Of a stretch of DNA of 64,000 nt, positions 1-15,667 are shown piece by piece. Made by a program: the position numbers and the translations under genes. Positions within the stretch are counted from its first letter, which is position 1, and each line of letters begins with the position of its first letter. Source of the DNA: Takashimella koratensis (Eukaryota > Basidiomycota > Tremellomycetes > Trichosporonales > Tetragoniomycetaceae); assembly GCA_003116875.1 (NCBI GenBank), contig BCKT01000012.1, positions 1 to 64,000 of the forward strand, given 5' to 3'. The notes below the pieces were generated by a model, which ran no database searches, was not told where the DNA came from, and saw only the letters and a list, made by a program, of their open reading frames with translations.

Positions 1-265
1 TTTGATGTTTGCCATCACTGGGGGAATAAACAGGTCCTTTCATAGTTAAGCCGGGGGAAAACGTTCAGGGTCAGGGGGAAAAAATACATAACGCCGGGTG
101 GCCCTGGCTGGTGTGGCAAATAGACATTAGACATTTCGAGGGAAGTACTAGCGACAGTGCCCGTCCTTTGGGCAAATACTGAGCTCCCTCTGCTCATCCT
201 GTGATCCCCCCCCACCTCATCGTCCTCGGCCCAACAGCTGCTACCCCGCCGCTCATCCCCTCGAC
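1..265. other. Upstream region of PAF1
   Basis: No gene is supported here. A 119-codon reading frame on the minus strand covers part of it, but it runs into the first PAF1 exons and has no recognisable domain. The stretch directly before the ATG at 266 is pyrimidine-rich, as expected for a fungal leader. Confidence 0.5.
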
Positions 266-1911
266 ATGTCCAAGAAGTCGTGAGTGGACATCCCATCCTG
301 TTCTCGCTCGTATCTGGCTGACCTGTCCTCAGAAAGCTCGACCTGCTCGTTCGAGTGCGGTACCAAAATCCCATCCCTCAGCCACCCTTCCCTCCAAAGC
401 TCTTCAATGTCCCCACCGACATCTACCGACTCGGGGAGCCGAGCTACCTCAACCAGCTCGCATCGAGCGCACCGCTCCCGATGCTGGTTGATTCCGAGAT
501 GGGCATGCCTATTGAGTTGAACGCGTTTGACGGCGTTTGGGACGGCAACGATTCGTGTATGTTAGCCAAGCAACCTCGTATCTGGAGGGTAGTCAGTTGC
601 TGATGATATCGTTGCAGCGTTGAATCCTGTTGCCGACCCGAGCAGAGTATACGAACCGGCGGATATTGAGCTCCTGGCGCCCTTGAAACGACAATTGCAC
701 GCGGACGGCACGGCAAAGGTGCCTACGGTCGCTGAGGTCTCGTGGATGCGCAATTCCAATTACATCACCCGCAAGGGCATTGCAGCTGCGGCACGGCGGC
801 GAGAGGCTGCTGAGAAGTGAGTCGTGCTGCCGTGTGGCAATTGTTGAACGTGGCTAATGGCTTGCAGGGAAGAACAGGTGGACGCTTCCGAGGCAGCTCA
901 GCTCATGACGATCGACAAGACGTTTGCCGATTTGCACGACCAGAGCGCGGAGAGCATGAAGCACCCCGACCCGAAACGAAAACACCTCACCGTCGTCGAG
1001 AGCTACGATATCTTGCCCGACAACGACAGCTGGCCGAACTCGTATATTCTCATTCGGTTCCCAGAACGGCCATCCGCTGCTACGACTACCGTGAGTGTTG
1101 ATCATTGCCCTTGAACGGCGGCTGGGCTGACAGTATCAGAACCCATCTGCGACAGCGTCTGACGCGCGACTGCGGTCTGCGGTGCTCCGGCCAATCATGG
1201 AGGATGACCAGCAGATTATGGAATACTTTTTGCCCACAGAAGAGGGTGTCGACAAGTTGTCGTCAGCGTATGAGCAGCCAGCTGATGACGAGACCCTCGA
1301 CAAGGTCAAAGAGCTGGCTCAAGAGGATCCTTCCGACCCAAAGATTGAGGACGTCTTCCCGGTGAGCTGGGTCGAGTTCGTCAATGAATACCACAGCTGA
1401 CACCAACTCAGAGCGCCCAATTTGATCGGATACGCACGTATGAGGTTGTCACCCAAAAAGCTCCCGAAAAGGAAGTTTTGGTCACCTTCACTGAAGACGA
1501 CGGCGCGCAAGAAGACGAAGAGGACATGTTTGGCGAGCCGGTGAGGAAGAAGCGTAAGGGAGTCTACTTCAAGGAGATCACGATGCGGACATTGTTGCGC
1601 AAGACGCGTGCCAAGGTGAGTAGCTTCATCGTCTTCGGTTGAAACTTCGTCACTGATCCTGCACCCCCACCCAGGCCCGTAACATGGAAGCCAACGAGAA
1701 CATGTGGGACAAGATGCGTGTTGGATACCGTGTGCCAGCAGAGGACGAGGTCGCAGCGCGCGAGAGTGCTCGTAGTCAAGTGACGGACCCGGACTGGGTC
1801 AACGAGGCGTTACGTCAGCTGCATGGAGGTGACAACCAGACCGAGGGTCTCGGCGAGGCGATCGACGATGAGCAACCCTTGGAGAACCCTGCAGAGTCTG
1901 ACGAAGACTAG
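266..1911 (+). CDS. PAF1: RNA polymerase II-associated factor 1 (Paf1 complex subunit)
   Basis: Seven exons join in frame (266-279, 333-556, 618-816, 868-1090, 1140-1361, 1412-1615, 1675-1911) to give 440 residues. The N-terminus after splicing reads MSKKSKLDLLVRVRYQNPIP, followed by PPFPPKLF and a YRLGEPSYLN block, the hallmark of the Paf1 family. The middle carries SWMRNSNYITRKG, also typical. The C-terminus is acidic (ending ESDED). Paf1 is a nuclear scaffold of the Paf1 elongation complex, which travels with RNA polymerase II and promotes H2B ubiquitination and H3 methylation. The first coding exon is only 14 nt, so an automatic gene call may miss it. RPB1, the polymerase subunit it works with, lies about 29 kb away, which is probably coincidental. 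Confidence 0.93.
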
Positions 1912-2491
1912 GCGTGTCATCGAGCTACCAATCCTTACACACCATGCATACATGTAGTCCCATCTGTCTTGTTCAGAATGCGCTGCGTGGCAGGGCTGTT
2001 TGGGGAGCGTGGTAGACATGCAATCTGTTTCAAAATCGTCCCAGGGGTGGTTAGGGTGGAGCAGTGGTTGAGACACGTTAACAACGAGGGCGATCGTCTT
2101 TGCATCGATGACGCCTCGCCTTGGTCCGCAGAGAGCTTGGCTGCGTCGCCAAGAGACATATAGAGCTTGGTTATGCTATACATTCGCAGCGTGGATGTGA
2201 AACTGATTTCAGGCTGTGTCAGCTATCGGGTTGGTTGGTGGCAAGTTTTATCGCGATATGGGCGGGGCCGGCAGACGAGGCGAGGATTCAACCAGGCTGG
2301 AGGCGAAACCACAACCACCGCTTGGCCCGACCACCCTCGTCCCCATACATGGATGCCATCTCGTTCCCTTACTGCATTCTTCAATCTCTCTTCCTTCTCA
2401 CTCATCGGTGTCCTAGCTCGTCAACAGCGCGCGTTGAGAGATAAAACCCAGCAGCGACTTGGAGATTCGCAAAATCCCCACGGAACCGACC
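1912..2491. other. Intergenic region, PAF1 3' end to chitin synthase start
   Basis: This 580-bp tandem gap should hold the PAF1 terminator and the chitin synthase promoter and leader. Small reading frames here overlap on both strands and show no domain or splice support. I see no repeat or clear TATA box. Confidence 0.5.
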
Positions 2492-6526
<4,035 letters not shown>

Positions 6527-6643
6527 TCGCGACACCTGCTCAAATCCCTGTCTCACAGCCGAGTTACATATATGCTACGTACAGTCATCAAGTGGTCGTG
6601 ATATGATTACACATGAATGTTCGTCTTCTCGTCCTGAGAGCCC

Positions 6644-8083
6644 TCAATCCTCATCGTCGTCGTCTCCTGCGAAGATATCGTTCTCTTTGAACAACAAGCT
6701 GTACCGCATCGTCAGCTTCAAGACACCCAGCTGGCTTTAGTCCTATCCGTGCTCACGCTGCAGACTTCTTGAGGCGTTTGTGTGCCGGCGGTTGCTCGTC
6801 CTTCGATTTCTTCTCGCTCGAAGTCTCGACCTTTCCATTAGACTTGAGTTTCGCTGCAGCCACCACGCGCTCGTCCTCTGAATCTGAAGCAATGAACCCC
6901 ATTGCATCGATCGATGACTTCCGCTTCTTCTCATCTGCCCCTTCTCCACCCTCATCCTTTCCGTCTCCGTCAGACCCCTGCACCTTTGGTTTCTTCGATT
7001 TGTACTTTGCTTTCAACACCTACCAGTCAGCGAGCAAGCTCAGACAGGTTTCAGGCTTACCTGGATGGCCTCATCACCACCCTCGATCACCTCTTTAGGC
7101 CGCCATATTGACGATCGGAGCTTTGTCGGGTGGTGTGAGTCGATTCCAGCAAGCGTGTAGAGGTCTGATTTGGCGGCAGAGGGCTCCATTCCGTGCTCGG
7201 TGAGCAAGGTCTCCAAAACTTGCCGCACGGTGGAGAGATCGTAAATGTCGTCCATGTAGAGGCAGATGACGTGAACAGGCTGGTCGAGAAACCCCGCTAT
7301 CAGCATCCACTGGGTGAGTTTCTGGGGGAAGCCGGACCCACCGTTTCATCATCCAAGAGGTGCTTGGGCGTGCTGGCCACCTTGCACAGGCTAACACCCG
7401 CCGCTTTGAGAGGACCGGAAGCGACAGACTGAGCGAGGGAGGACCACATATCGTCTACGCTCTCGTGACGAGGGAACATCATCCACTTCCCCGAAGTCCA
7501 GCCGTTCTTGATCGAGAGATCCTTCAGAGCCGCTGTCGTTCCTTCGTGTGCCTTTCTATTAGTAACCTCACGATTTGACCAGAGCTCACCTCATCTCGGA
7601 CAGCTTTTTTGCTCGGGGCACCTTTTTTGCCGCGAACTGGGATAGAGTCGTCCATCTGGAGTGATGAGCATGCTTTCTTTAGTCCAAAGGTTCTAGCATA
7701 CCTCTATCTCTTCGAGACGCTTGAGTAGGTTTTCAACTGTATACGATCAACGCCGCTCGTTCATGTCGTCCAACAACATAACTCACCGACTTGTTGCGCC
7801 TCGCGCAAGACCTTGCTCTGCTTGGCTAGCTCTTGGTCCGGATCTGTCGGCTCTCTTGCCGTACCTTGAACCCATATCCACTTGGGAAGCTGTCAGCTTG
7901 GTCTTGAATGGCGTCAGGAAGAGCGTACCGGTGTTACATCAGACTCCACCATCGACGGTCGATACTGACGGGGAAGCGTTAGCCCTTGTATCGAGGGGAG
8001 GTTTTATTTCGCGCTGTCCTCACCTTTTTGATGAACTCTTGCACCGTCTGACCACTGGACGATGTCCAGAAGTACGGGTCCAT
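6644..8083 (-). CDS. DUF1917 / BLES03 (C11orf68)-like protein
   Basis: About nine short exons on the minus strand. The start MDPYFWTSSSGQTVQEFIKK continues through YRPSMVESDVTP and LPKWIWVQG. Further on are GKWMMFPRHESVDDMWSSLA and VHVICLYMDDIYDLSTVRQV, the conserved order of the DUF1917/BLES03 family, whose members have an eIF4E-like fold but no settled function. The C-terminus is a Lys-rich and acidic tail. A plain reading stops at 6753 after HKRLKKSAA, but a good 58-nt intron (6699-6756, GTGAGC...GCTGAC...TACAG) joins in frame to LLFKENDIFAGDDDDED and a stop at 6644, which I prefer. The join near 7318-7356 is uncertain and would need an intron of about 32 nt. The gene converges on the chitin synthase with 117 bp between stops. 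Confidence 0.72.
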
Positions 8084-8330
8084 GGTGAATGCGTGACTGT
8101 AGACGATGGGGATGAGGACAATGCGGAGCAAGTGGATGATAGATAGACTGACCGAGGATGATCAGACTTGACTCACCGGATTACCGGGTGACGTAGATGT
8201 GCTGTTTAGTGAGACCGGCGCCTCATCTAGTAATTTGAACCTGGTTTAGCGTTGTTGAAATCGATTGTTTTGATATCTTATCTTGTCCTTTCGTCCACTT
8301 CCTCTGACCTTCCCGCGTTTGCTGTCAACT
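8084..8330. promoter_or_regulatory. Divergent promoter, DUF1917 gene / Zn2Cys6 regulator
   Basis: This 247-bp gap separates the divergent starts at 8083 (-) and 8331 (+). On the minus strand a plausible GTGAGT...CTACAG intron lies just upstream of the DUF1917 ATG, so its 5' UTR may be spliced. No TATA box was noticed. Confidence 0.4.
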
Positions 8331-10582
8331 ATGTCCTCCCCATCCTCCTCTTCCTTCTACCCACCAGTCTCGCATACCCCTACGTCGCTACGAACCAAAC
8401 GCTCTCGGAAAGACCGACCCTGTGACGAATGCCGACGACTCAAACGACCATGCATCATTCAGTCACGGGACCAGCCATGCCAGTTCTGCTGGAAACGGAA
8501 TCGCGCGTGCACGTTTGCCGCGCCCCCAACAGCAAGAAAACGGCCGCCTAAGCCTGTACCGCCATCATCATTGTCCCACATACTCGTTGAGGGGGCGTCT
8601 CATATCGACCACAGCCCGGATACCTTCATGGCGGAAACTCGGTGGAACTTGACGAGACTGATCAACGGAGACGAAAACGGTGAGGACAGTTCCGAGACAG
8701 AAACCGCAGTAAGTGATCGGTGGAAAGTCTACAGTGTTAAAGATCGTTGATTCTGATAATCAGACGGATGACGAGTATCACCTCTCGCTGGACTTGGAGA
8801 CGGCCGACATGGACATGCATTATTTGGGCTCGGGTGCGATTGGTGACCAAGTTGGACCGACACTGAGCAGCGGCGACGTTGAACAGCAGTCAGCAGAGAT
8901 CGGGCTCTCAATCCGCCAAGTCTCCAAGGACCTATCCAAACCAGCCTACTTCATCCGAAACCCAGGTTTGCTCTATGGTCGCCTAGACTCGGGCTCCGCC
9001 GAGAGCGCCTACATGAAGATCACGTCGTTGCTCTCTAGCGTCGACCCCAGCTGGCCGGACAAGCTCATGATCATGTAAGGGAATGGTCTGCCAATAGCTG
9101 CTGACAGCGACAGTTTTCTCGAACGCGCTCTTCCTGCTATGCCTATACTCAACTCGGTCCGCCTGGAAGCCGCTCGCAAGGCCTGGCAGGGAGGTGGTCC
9201 TTTCCCTTACGCGTTGATGGCGACAATTATGGCGTACACTCTCGTCTACGTCCCATCGCTACGATATCTCCATCGGCAAGCGTGGGCGATTATCCTTGCG
9301 CTTCTAGACGACGAGTACCGACAACCACGCCTACAAGTGCTTCAGATTGCCGTGATTGATCTTTTGGCGAGACCGAACAGCAACCATGGAGGGAACTGCA
9401 TCGCCTTGGCTAGGGCAGGAGGCGTGGCACGACTGTTAGGTCTTCACGTTGATTGCTCGGATTGGAAGCTGCCAATGTGGGAGAAGAGTGTGCGGAAACG
9501 GCTGTGGTGGACATTGTACATCCACGACCAGTGGAGCTGTCTGGTCTATGGTAGGCCCGGAAAGTGAGTTCTGATTTTCCCGAATTCTCTCGCTAATTGT
9601 GCAGCATCAACGCAAAGTCTCACAATGTGCCCCTACCTACGCTGGAGGATGATGATTGGGGAGGGCAGTCTATCGCGCCAACGGGATCTATGGCGTCGTT
9701 TATCGTCATGTGTCGACTCAGCTGCATCCTCGAACGCCTGCTCGATACCTCTACATTGACGTATACCGCCCGCATGGATCTAACGCAATCCGCTGCCAGG
9801 GAGATGGACGAACTGCAAGACTCTCTGCCTACCTCGGACGAGCCTGGTGTCGGTGAGTGATCTGAGACTCCATACAAGGATCATGGCTCACAACTCCCTC
9901 ACTCCAGACTCGATGAAGCTCTCTCATCTCGCCGTATGCCAGGTGATCACGCGACTACGACTCGATGGAGTGGAAGCTTCAATGCCTCGGGGGCTGATCA
10001 TCGCCTTGAATGCGTGTTACGAGACCTGTGACAATATTGTTTGCTTCGTGGAGGAATTACAAGCTAGCTCCTGCTCATCCTTCTGGCTGCCTTGTGAGTG
10101 CAGAGCTCAGTCACATCGTAATCCGTATGCTGACTTCTGCAGACTCAAGCCATCAGTTATCGTCCACGGTGTCGACATTATTACGAGTTGCGTTGGTCGC
10201 GTCAAGAGCAACAGGCAGCGGGCGGTCGAAGATCATTGCGTTCGAGGGAAAGGCGCGCACAGCCATCCAACGACTGTTGGCCGCTCTCCGGACCTGCGTT
10301 CAAGCTTATGACTGGGACGTAGCAGGGGGCGTTCTCGAGAGGTCAAAAATCTTAATACGGTCGGTGTCTCGGGAACTCCCGGAGATGGGTCAGTTGCTGC
10401 CACCGGAACCAACAAATCACGTTCCCATAGCCTCCTCATCGCAGCGCTCCACCGACATTGACTACGGTCTTCTGAACTTTGAAGATATGTCGCCGGAAAA
10501 GTTCTTGGAGGACATTGGCTGGCTGCATGGAGAGGTAGATCTGTTGAACCTTGACTTTTTTCGTGCAGGCGATGCGATTTGA
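8331..10582 (+). CDS. Zn2Cys6 fungal transcription factor
   Basis: The N-terminal DNA-binding cluster reads CDECRRLKRPC...CQFCWKRNRAC, giving spacing C-X2-C-X6-C-X8-C-X2-C-X6-C at about residues 33-62, preceded by the basic stretch RTKRSRKDRP. The middle matches the fungal-specific transcription factor domain: FLERALPAMPILNSV, ALARAGGVARLLGLHVDCSD and KRLWWTLYIHDQWSCLVYGR. The C-terminus (LLNFEDMSPEKFLEDIGW) is acidic and could be an activation region. About six exons; the ATG at 8331 is the first that precedes the cluster. Regulators of this type usually control catabolic or transport genes in the nucleus, often those next door. Here the next gene downstream on the same strand is an MFS transporter, followed by peptide and amino-acid catabolic enzymes. 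The target set is inferred. Confidence 0.9.
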
Positions 10583-10874
10583 TTCGATAGTCTGTCTTAA
10601 TGATTCCAGGAGTTTTGCTATCAGGGACTGGAATCCGCACTAATTAACGGTGGCCGTCGATTTGGCCGCGATTGCCCTGACTAGCTTGGCCGTACCATGG
10701 GCGCCGCCTCTCTTAGCGTTATCGTGTGTCCACCGCCGGCAGCATGTGCTTCGTTTCTCCGCTCTGTTCTACCAGCCATAGGTACTTAAGTCTCAAACCA
10801 GTTGCATTAAAACATATGCACGTCTGACTTGTTTCCCCCACTTCACATATCATCCTGGATTTTTTATCATCAAC
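10583..10874 (+). promoter_or_regulatory. MFS transporter upstream region with candidate zinc-cluster sites
   Basis: This 292-bp region precedes the transporter ATG. It holds an inverted CGG-N3-CCG (CGGTGGCCG at 10648-10656), a spacing bound by some Zn2Cys6 dimers, and two copies of TTGGCCG at 10662-10668 and 10686-10692. The neighbouring regulator gene makes these plausible targets, but no binding is shown. Confidence 0.35.
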
Positions 10875-12830
10875 ATGTCTGCTGTGAAAGCCGCCGATGC
10901 GGCCTACCTCTACAAAGGTCGCAGTATCAGAAACAACACCAATGACCGATGGTGGAACGACCCAGCAATGCGTGGGCTCATGTGGCGATGCGTGATTCTC
11001 CTGAGTGGTCAATAGTGAGTTCTTATTCATATCCACAAGCTCAACAATAGCATTAACGGTTACGACGGTGCGGTAATGAACTCGCTGTTGAGCGTCCCCC
11101 AATTCATCGATGACATGGGGAACCCAGACTCGAACACCCTAGGACTCATGACTGGCGCAATCAGTTTGGGCTGTAAGTCTGCAACCCAGCAGCTCCTAGC
11201 TCGAGAAAACACTAACACCCTCGGCGGGAAGATCTCATTGCCTTGGTCCCGGCTTCGACAGCGTCTGACAAGTTTGGGCGACGCTGGCCTTCGATGTTTG
11301 GTTGTGTGTTCGTCATTATCGGGACACTTGTCGAAGTCTTTGTATGGAATAGTGCTTGGGCTTTCTTCGGAGGCCGTATGATTGTCGGCTTCGGCGGTGC
11401 ATTCATTATCATTGCGGGCTCTTCTCGTAAGTCAACAAAGCGGTGGGGTGCTGATAGAGGTTAGATGTGCTCGAGGTTGCCCATCCCAAATATGCAACCG
11501 GATTATCCACTGGATTCGCCATCATCGCCGCTCTAGGGTCAATTGGTAAGCTGCGAGATCAAGATGTATGAAGACTTACGCGCAGTGGCTTCTTGGGTGA
11601 CTTTCGGATGCATCTATTGGACGACGTCAAACTGGAGTTGGCGCCTGCCAGCTATGCTGCAAGCTCTGGGAGCGGTTGTATCGCTTGTCGCCATGCCCTT
11701 CATGTGAGTGAGCAAGTGACGAATTCATTCTGATCTTCTAGTCCCGAGAGTCCTCGATGGCTAGTGAGCGTGGGAAGGATCGACGAAGCACACGAGCTGC
11801 TTGCAAAGTGGCACGCCAATGGTGACATGGACGATGAGCTGGTTGTTATTGAACTTGCAGAGTAGGTCTCTGAACCTGGGTCAGCTAACGTCTAGGATGC
11901 AAGAGGCGACTCGAATCTCGCAGAGTGCCTCTTCGGCCTACAATTGGATCGACTGGGTCAAGACGAAAGGTAACCGATATCGTCTGTTCATTGTCGTTCT
12001 CGTGGCAATCATGTCGCAATGGTCGGGCTCTGGAATCATCAGCTTCTATGCGAGTGCGATCTACACGAGTATTGGTATCACTGGCGCAGCGGAAAAACAG
12101 GCGATTACCGGAGGCAATGCCATCGTCATCTTCATTTATTGCATTCCTTTGAGTATCTATATGAAGCATTTCCCTCGAAGGATGGTATGGCTCGGCAGCT
12201 GCATCGGGTGCATCGTTTGGTGAGTCTGATCCCACACAGCAGAATACCTAACTGCTCAGCTACACTATCATCACCGCATGCTCTGCGACATACACTGTGA
12301 CGGGCAATTCGAACGCCGGCAAAGCCGTCATTGCATTCATCTACCTCTTCCAGCTTGCGTATTACACTGGATTCTTAGGCCTCTACTATTCGTACATGGC
12401 ATCCTTACTGCCTACGTCAATGCGCACACAAGGTGTTTCCATCTCCCTTGTCATCGGTTATGCCATGGCGTGAGTCTCCCTTCCTACTCAATGTTCACCC
12501 ATTAGATTCTTCAACCAGTACTGTAACCCGATCGCATTCGACGCAATCGGATGGGTGAGTATACCTCTCTTGTTGCAGATTTGCTGACCCAAGAAATACT
12601 ATTTGGTCTACCTCGCCTTGTTGCTGGTGTACCTCGTCACCATGTATCTCACCTTCCCGGAGATCAAACATCTTACGGCCGAAGAAGCAAGCGTCTTACT
12701 GGACGGTGTGGAAGCAACGGCTGCTGTCAAAGGCGCAGGAGATCTCAAGGCAGCGAAACGCCTAGGAGTTGCTGTTGAAGGAGCAGAAAAGGGAAAAGAT
12801 GGCGAAACAAATGCGGTTGTGATGGTCTGA
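10875..12830 (+). CDS. MFS sugar-porter-family transporter
   Basis: A multi-exon gene for a 12-helix plasma-membrane carrier. Sugar-porter signatures in order are: YINGYDGAVMNSLLSVPQF in helix 1 (after splicing), ASDKFGRRW between helices 2 and 3, the PESPRWLVSVGR motif after helix 6, QWSGSGIISFYASAIY in helix 7, and TFPEIKHLTAEE, a variant of PETKGxxLEE, after helix 12. The closest group by motif is the fungal lactose-permease and hexose-transporter branch. The C-terminal tail is cytosolic, Ala/Lys/Glu-rich. The true substrate cannot be read from the sequence. It follows the Zn2Cys6 regulator on the same strand with 292 bp between and may be under its control. Confidence 0.9.
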
Positions 12831-12955
12831 AAGTTTTCAATAGCATCATGTTGATCGATACCTCATACCGGATGCCGTTGACCACTGCATGGACGTACAT
12901 TCTGTAAATTCATTGGCAATGTTATTCTGTGTACGTCGCCATTCTTACATCGGGG

Positions 12956-15278
12956 TCACTCAAAAGAGGTATGATCCAGACTGAACCTAACTGTCTGCTC
13001 AATGTAGTCCATCTGATCCTTGACAGTCTTGTTGATATCATGCCCATTGTCCTTGTAAGTCCTCATCGCCACCTCGACGCCATTTTTTTTCAGGGCGTGA
13101 TACCACATCCTTCCCTGTTCCCAGGAGATCCGAGTGTCTGCAAGAGACAAACAGAGCAAAGTCGGGGTGCTCACGTTGTCGACGTTCGAAATAGGCGACA
13201 CAGCCTTCAAGTGGGCGTACTCGCTCGATGACATTGTCGTGGGGGGGTCGGTCGAAGCGATATTCTAGGCCGGACTCGCAGTATATGAAGTCTGGAATCA
13301 GCCGTGAAAGGGCAAAATGTTGCTCACCCGGGATATCGGTCGCATGGAAAACTGCAGGGTAGTTCATCACAGGATTGGTGAGGATCACAGCAGCGTAATC
13401 GTGACGTCTTCCTGTGATGTGCCCGCCGATGAACCCCCCATGGCTACCTCCAATCAACAGCTTTTGGCTGATCTTGAAGCCAAGAGAGTTGAGTTCCGAG
13501 GCAACCGCGTCCGTGCAGTCAACGTCAAGCTTGGACGGCTCTTGGAGGAGACAATGGACAAAGTCTTGACCAAAGCCTAGAGACCCTGGGTAATTCGGAG
13601 ACGCCACAATGTAGCCGGCCGAAGCGAAGAGGTTAGAAGGATTGTCAGAAGTTGAAGCACTTACAAGGCGGCGTTGAGAGCACAGAAGCCGGTCGTGTCG
13701 GTTGCGTGGGGGCTGCTAATCAGCGGTGAGATATCCAGGGACTCACCCTCCATGCGGCATGACGATGAGAGGAGTCCGTTTGAGATCTTTGGCTGCCTTG
13801 GGATATAACAGAATCATTTCACTTGGTGCGAACGGCTTGATGGGGGCGACTTGGAATTCGAGCTCTTTCAGATCTTTCAAAGCTAAGATAATCAGTCAAA
13901 TGAGACAGTAGACACCCCTCACCTTCAATCGCTGGAGTATCGAACATCCTCATACGGCTCTTGAGTTGTCCCTCCACTACAGTGTATACTGCGATTGAAG
14001 GGAACGCAACTGGGCTGCTCTCCAAGACAGCGACTCTTTCTCCACCGTCTGCGTCCAGAACCGATCCACTTCCCGAACCCGTGGGAAGGCACGAGACAGT
14101 CCGTCTTCGAGAGAGATAAGGCAGACCGCACCCTCGGATCTCCAGGTGGACGTTATGACCAGATACTTACCGCTAGCCAGGAAAGGGCGGTGAGGAAGGT
14201 AATTGACGTAAAGACCAGGGAACGGGGCATTTTCTTTTACCTGTTCCACTAGAACCCTGTCGTCGCCACCGAGAGTACAGGTGTGCAGCTTCGAGCAAAC
14301 GTTATGAGCGCCTCCCTCTTCGATCGACAGATAGACGAAGAAGTCACCACAAGTCCTTGGCGAGCGCGCACTGATGCCGAGTTGAGTATGACGCTTGGGC
14401 TCTCCGGCAATCCAGTGTCCGTGCTTGGTGTCCTCGATGTCCCTGGTGTCCTTGGGCTCCTCTCTGTCTTTGATCTTCCTGGTCAACGTCATGGTGTAGA
14501 TCGCCATAGGCCGGTTGATACACCACTTGATACCCAGCTGCATGTCGTCCCCCATTCGCCCAAGAACCGTCACTACGAGGGTCCGCTCGCCTGTCGCGGC
14601 TCGCAGCAGGGAGGGTTCAGCAAAAGTGGTGCCAGGTAGAGTGGAGTGGTCGGCGATTGTTGAGACAGTCATGTCTTCCAGATCGAGCAAGTTGACCGAG
14701 ACGGTAGTCTTCAGGAATTTGTACCATTCGCCCAAGTCGGGTCGGTACTCGTAAGCGTCAGGTTCAGCTTTTTCAGCCGCTTGAGATGAGTAAACGAGAC
14801 ATGAGCTGTCATCGGACCACGAAGGAAAGCCAAAGGCATCTTAATTGTCAGCAAGCATGGCAAAACTAACTTACCGTCAAATTGAAACGGGCCATGCTCG
14901 AGCTTGAGATCGGCGGTTTTGACTCCCTCCTTGTAGACTTCCAGGAAGCACTTGTCCTTGCCATCGACCTCTTGCTGAATGAAGTGCACAGTGTAAGCAC
15001 CATCCGGAGAGGTCGTCACATAGATCAGCTCCTTGGGGACAGGAACAATGGAGTCGTGTCACCGTTGAGCACGAAACAAGCCGCTGATCCCTTGACATTT
15101 CGTTTCACCGACTTGGTGGAGAATTCCAAGTGTATTCCTGATCGCTAGCATGAGTGATGCAACTTGCACGATCAGGGCATTGACACCCACCTTTGCCCGG
15201 CACAAACGAAGCTGCCTTGACTGTAGGCAGCTCCATGTACTGGCGGTACAATGCCATGGTCTTCTCGAAACGGGACAT
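12956..15278 (-). CDS. Acylaminoacyl-peptidase (S9C prolyl-oligopeptidase family)
   Basis: The minus-strand start (MSRFEKTMALYRQYMELPTV) leads into a beta-propeller region spread over several exons, with CINRPMAIYTMTLT resembling the equivalent APEH segment. The catalytic alpha/beta-hydrolase domain is clear: an IVMPHGG oxyanion segment, SPNYPGSLGFGQDF, the nucleophile motif GGSHGGFIGGHITG, then TNPVMNYPAVFHATDIPG. The acid is in LSLADTRISW and the histidine in KDNGHDINKT near the end. The set GFGQD, GGSHGGF and TDIP is specific to acylaminoacyl-peptidases, which release N-acetylated amino acids from blocked peptides, usually in the cytosol. No signal peptide. It is divergent from the dialkylglycine decarboxylase. 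I did not fix every exon border in the propeller. Confidence 0.87.
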
Positions 15279-15424
15279 CGTTTGTGAATTTCTGGTACGA
15301 GGTAGTATCTGGTTTGTGATTGCTAAGTGGTAGACCTTGGAAAGATCAAGAAACGTCTGTCAAGTGTATATAGTACCGTGAACGGACGTTGAAGAGAAAG
15401 TCACATCTAGCTTCATTCGGAAGG

Positions 15425-15433
15425 CTATTTATA
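15425..15433 (-). promoter_or_regulatory. TATA box of the acylaminoacyl-peptidase gene
   Basis: On the minus strand the sequence reads TATAAATAG, a canonical TATA box about 150 nt upstream of the ATG at 15278. A second TATATAG-like stretch lies closer, near 15366. TATA promoters in fungi are often linked to regulated rather than constant expression. Confidence 0.55.
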
Positions 15434-15504
15434 CACGATTCTTGTCTAGCTCTCTGCTGGAGCATAAGAGCAACGCCGTATGTTGTAAGCTCAACGACAC
15501 GAAG

Positions 15505-15667
15505 TCAAAGGTTTGACGTTTGACATCAGACAACGTCGAGTCTCAGCCCGACGTCTTTCTGCACACGATCAACGATAGGGTCAACGTCATGATCCGTCGT
15601 GATCAAAGGCTTCACGTTTGACCACCGATCGTGTCTAGTTTCAGCCGGACCTCTTTTCGTACATGAT
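15505..15667. repeat. Degenerate direct repeat, two copies of about 65 bp
   Basis: Copy A (15505-15570) and copy B (15603-15667) both start with TCAAAGG and share ACGTTTGAC near the start, TCAGCC in the middle and a GATC-containing end. Several substitutions and small indels separate them. They lie in the divergent promoter, and no similar third copy was noticed elsewhere in the window. Confidence 0.6.

Noticed and set aside
6753..7019. Stop at 6753 as the only end of the DUF1917-like gene
   Set aside because: A good in-frame intron leads to a well-formed acidic tail; kept only as an alternative isoform.
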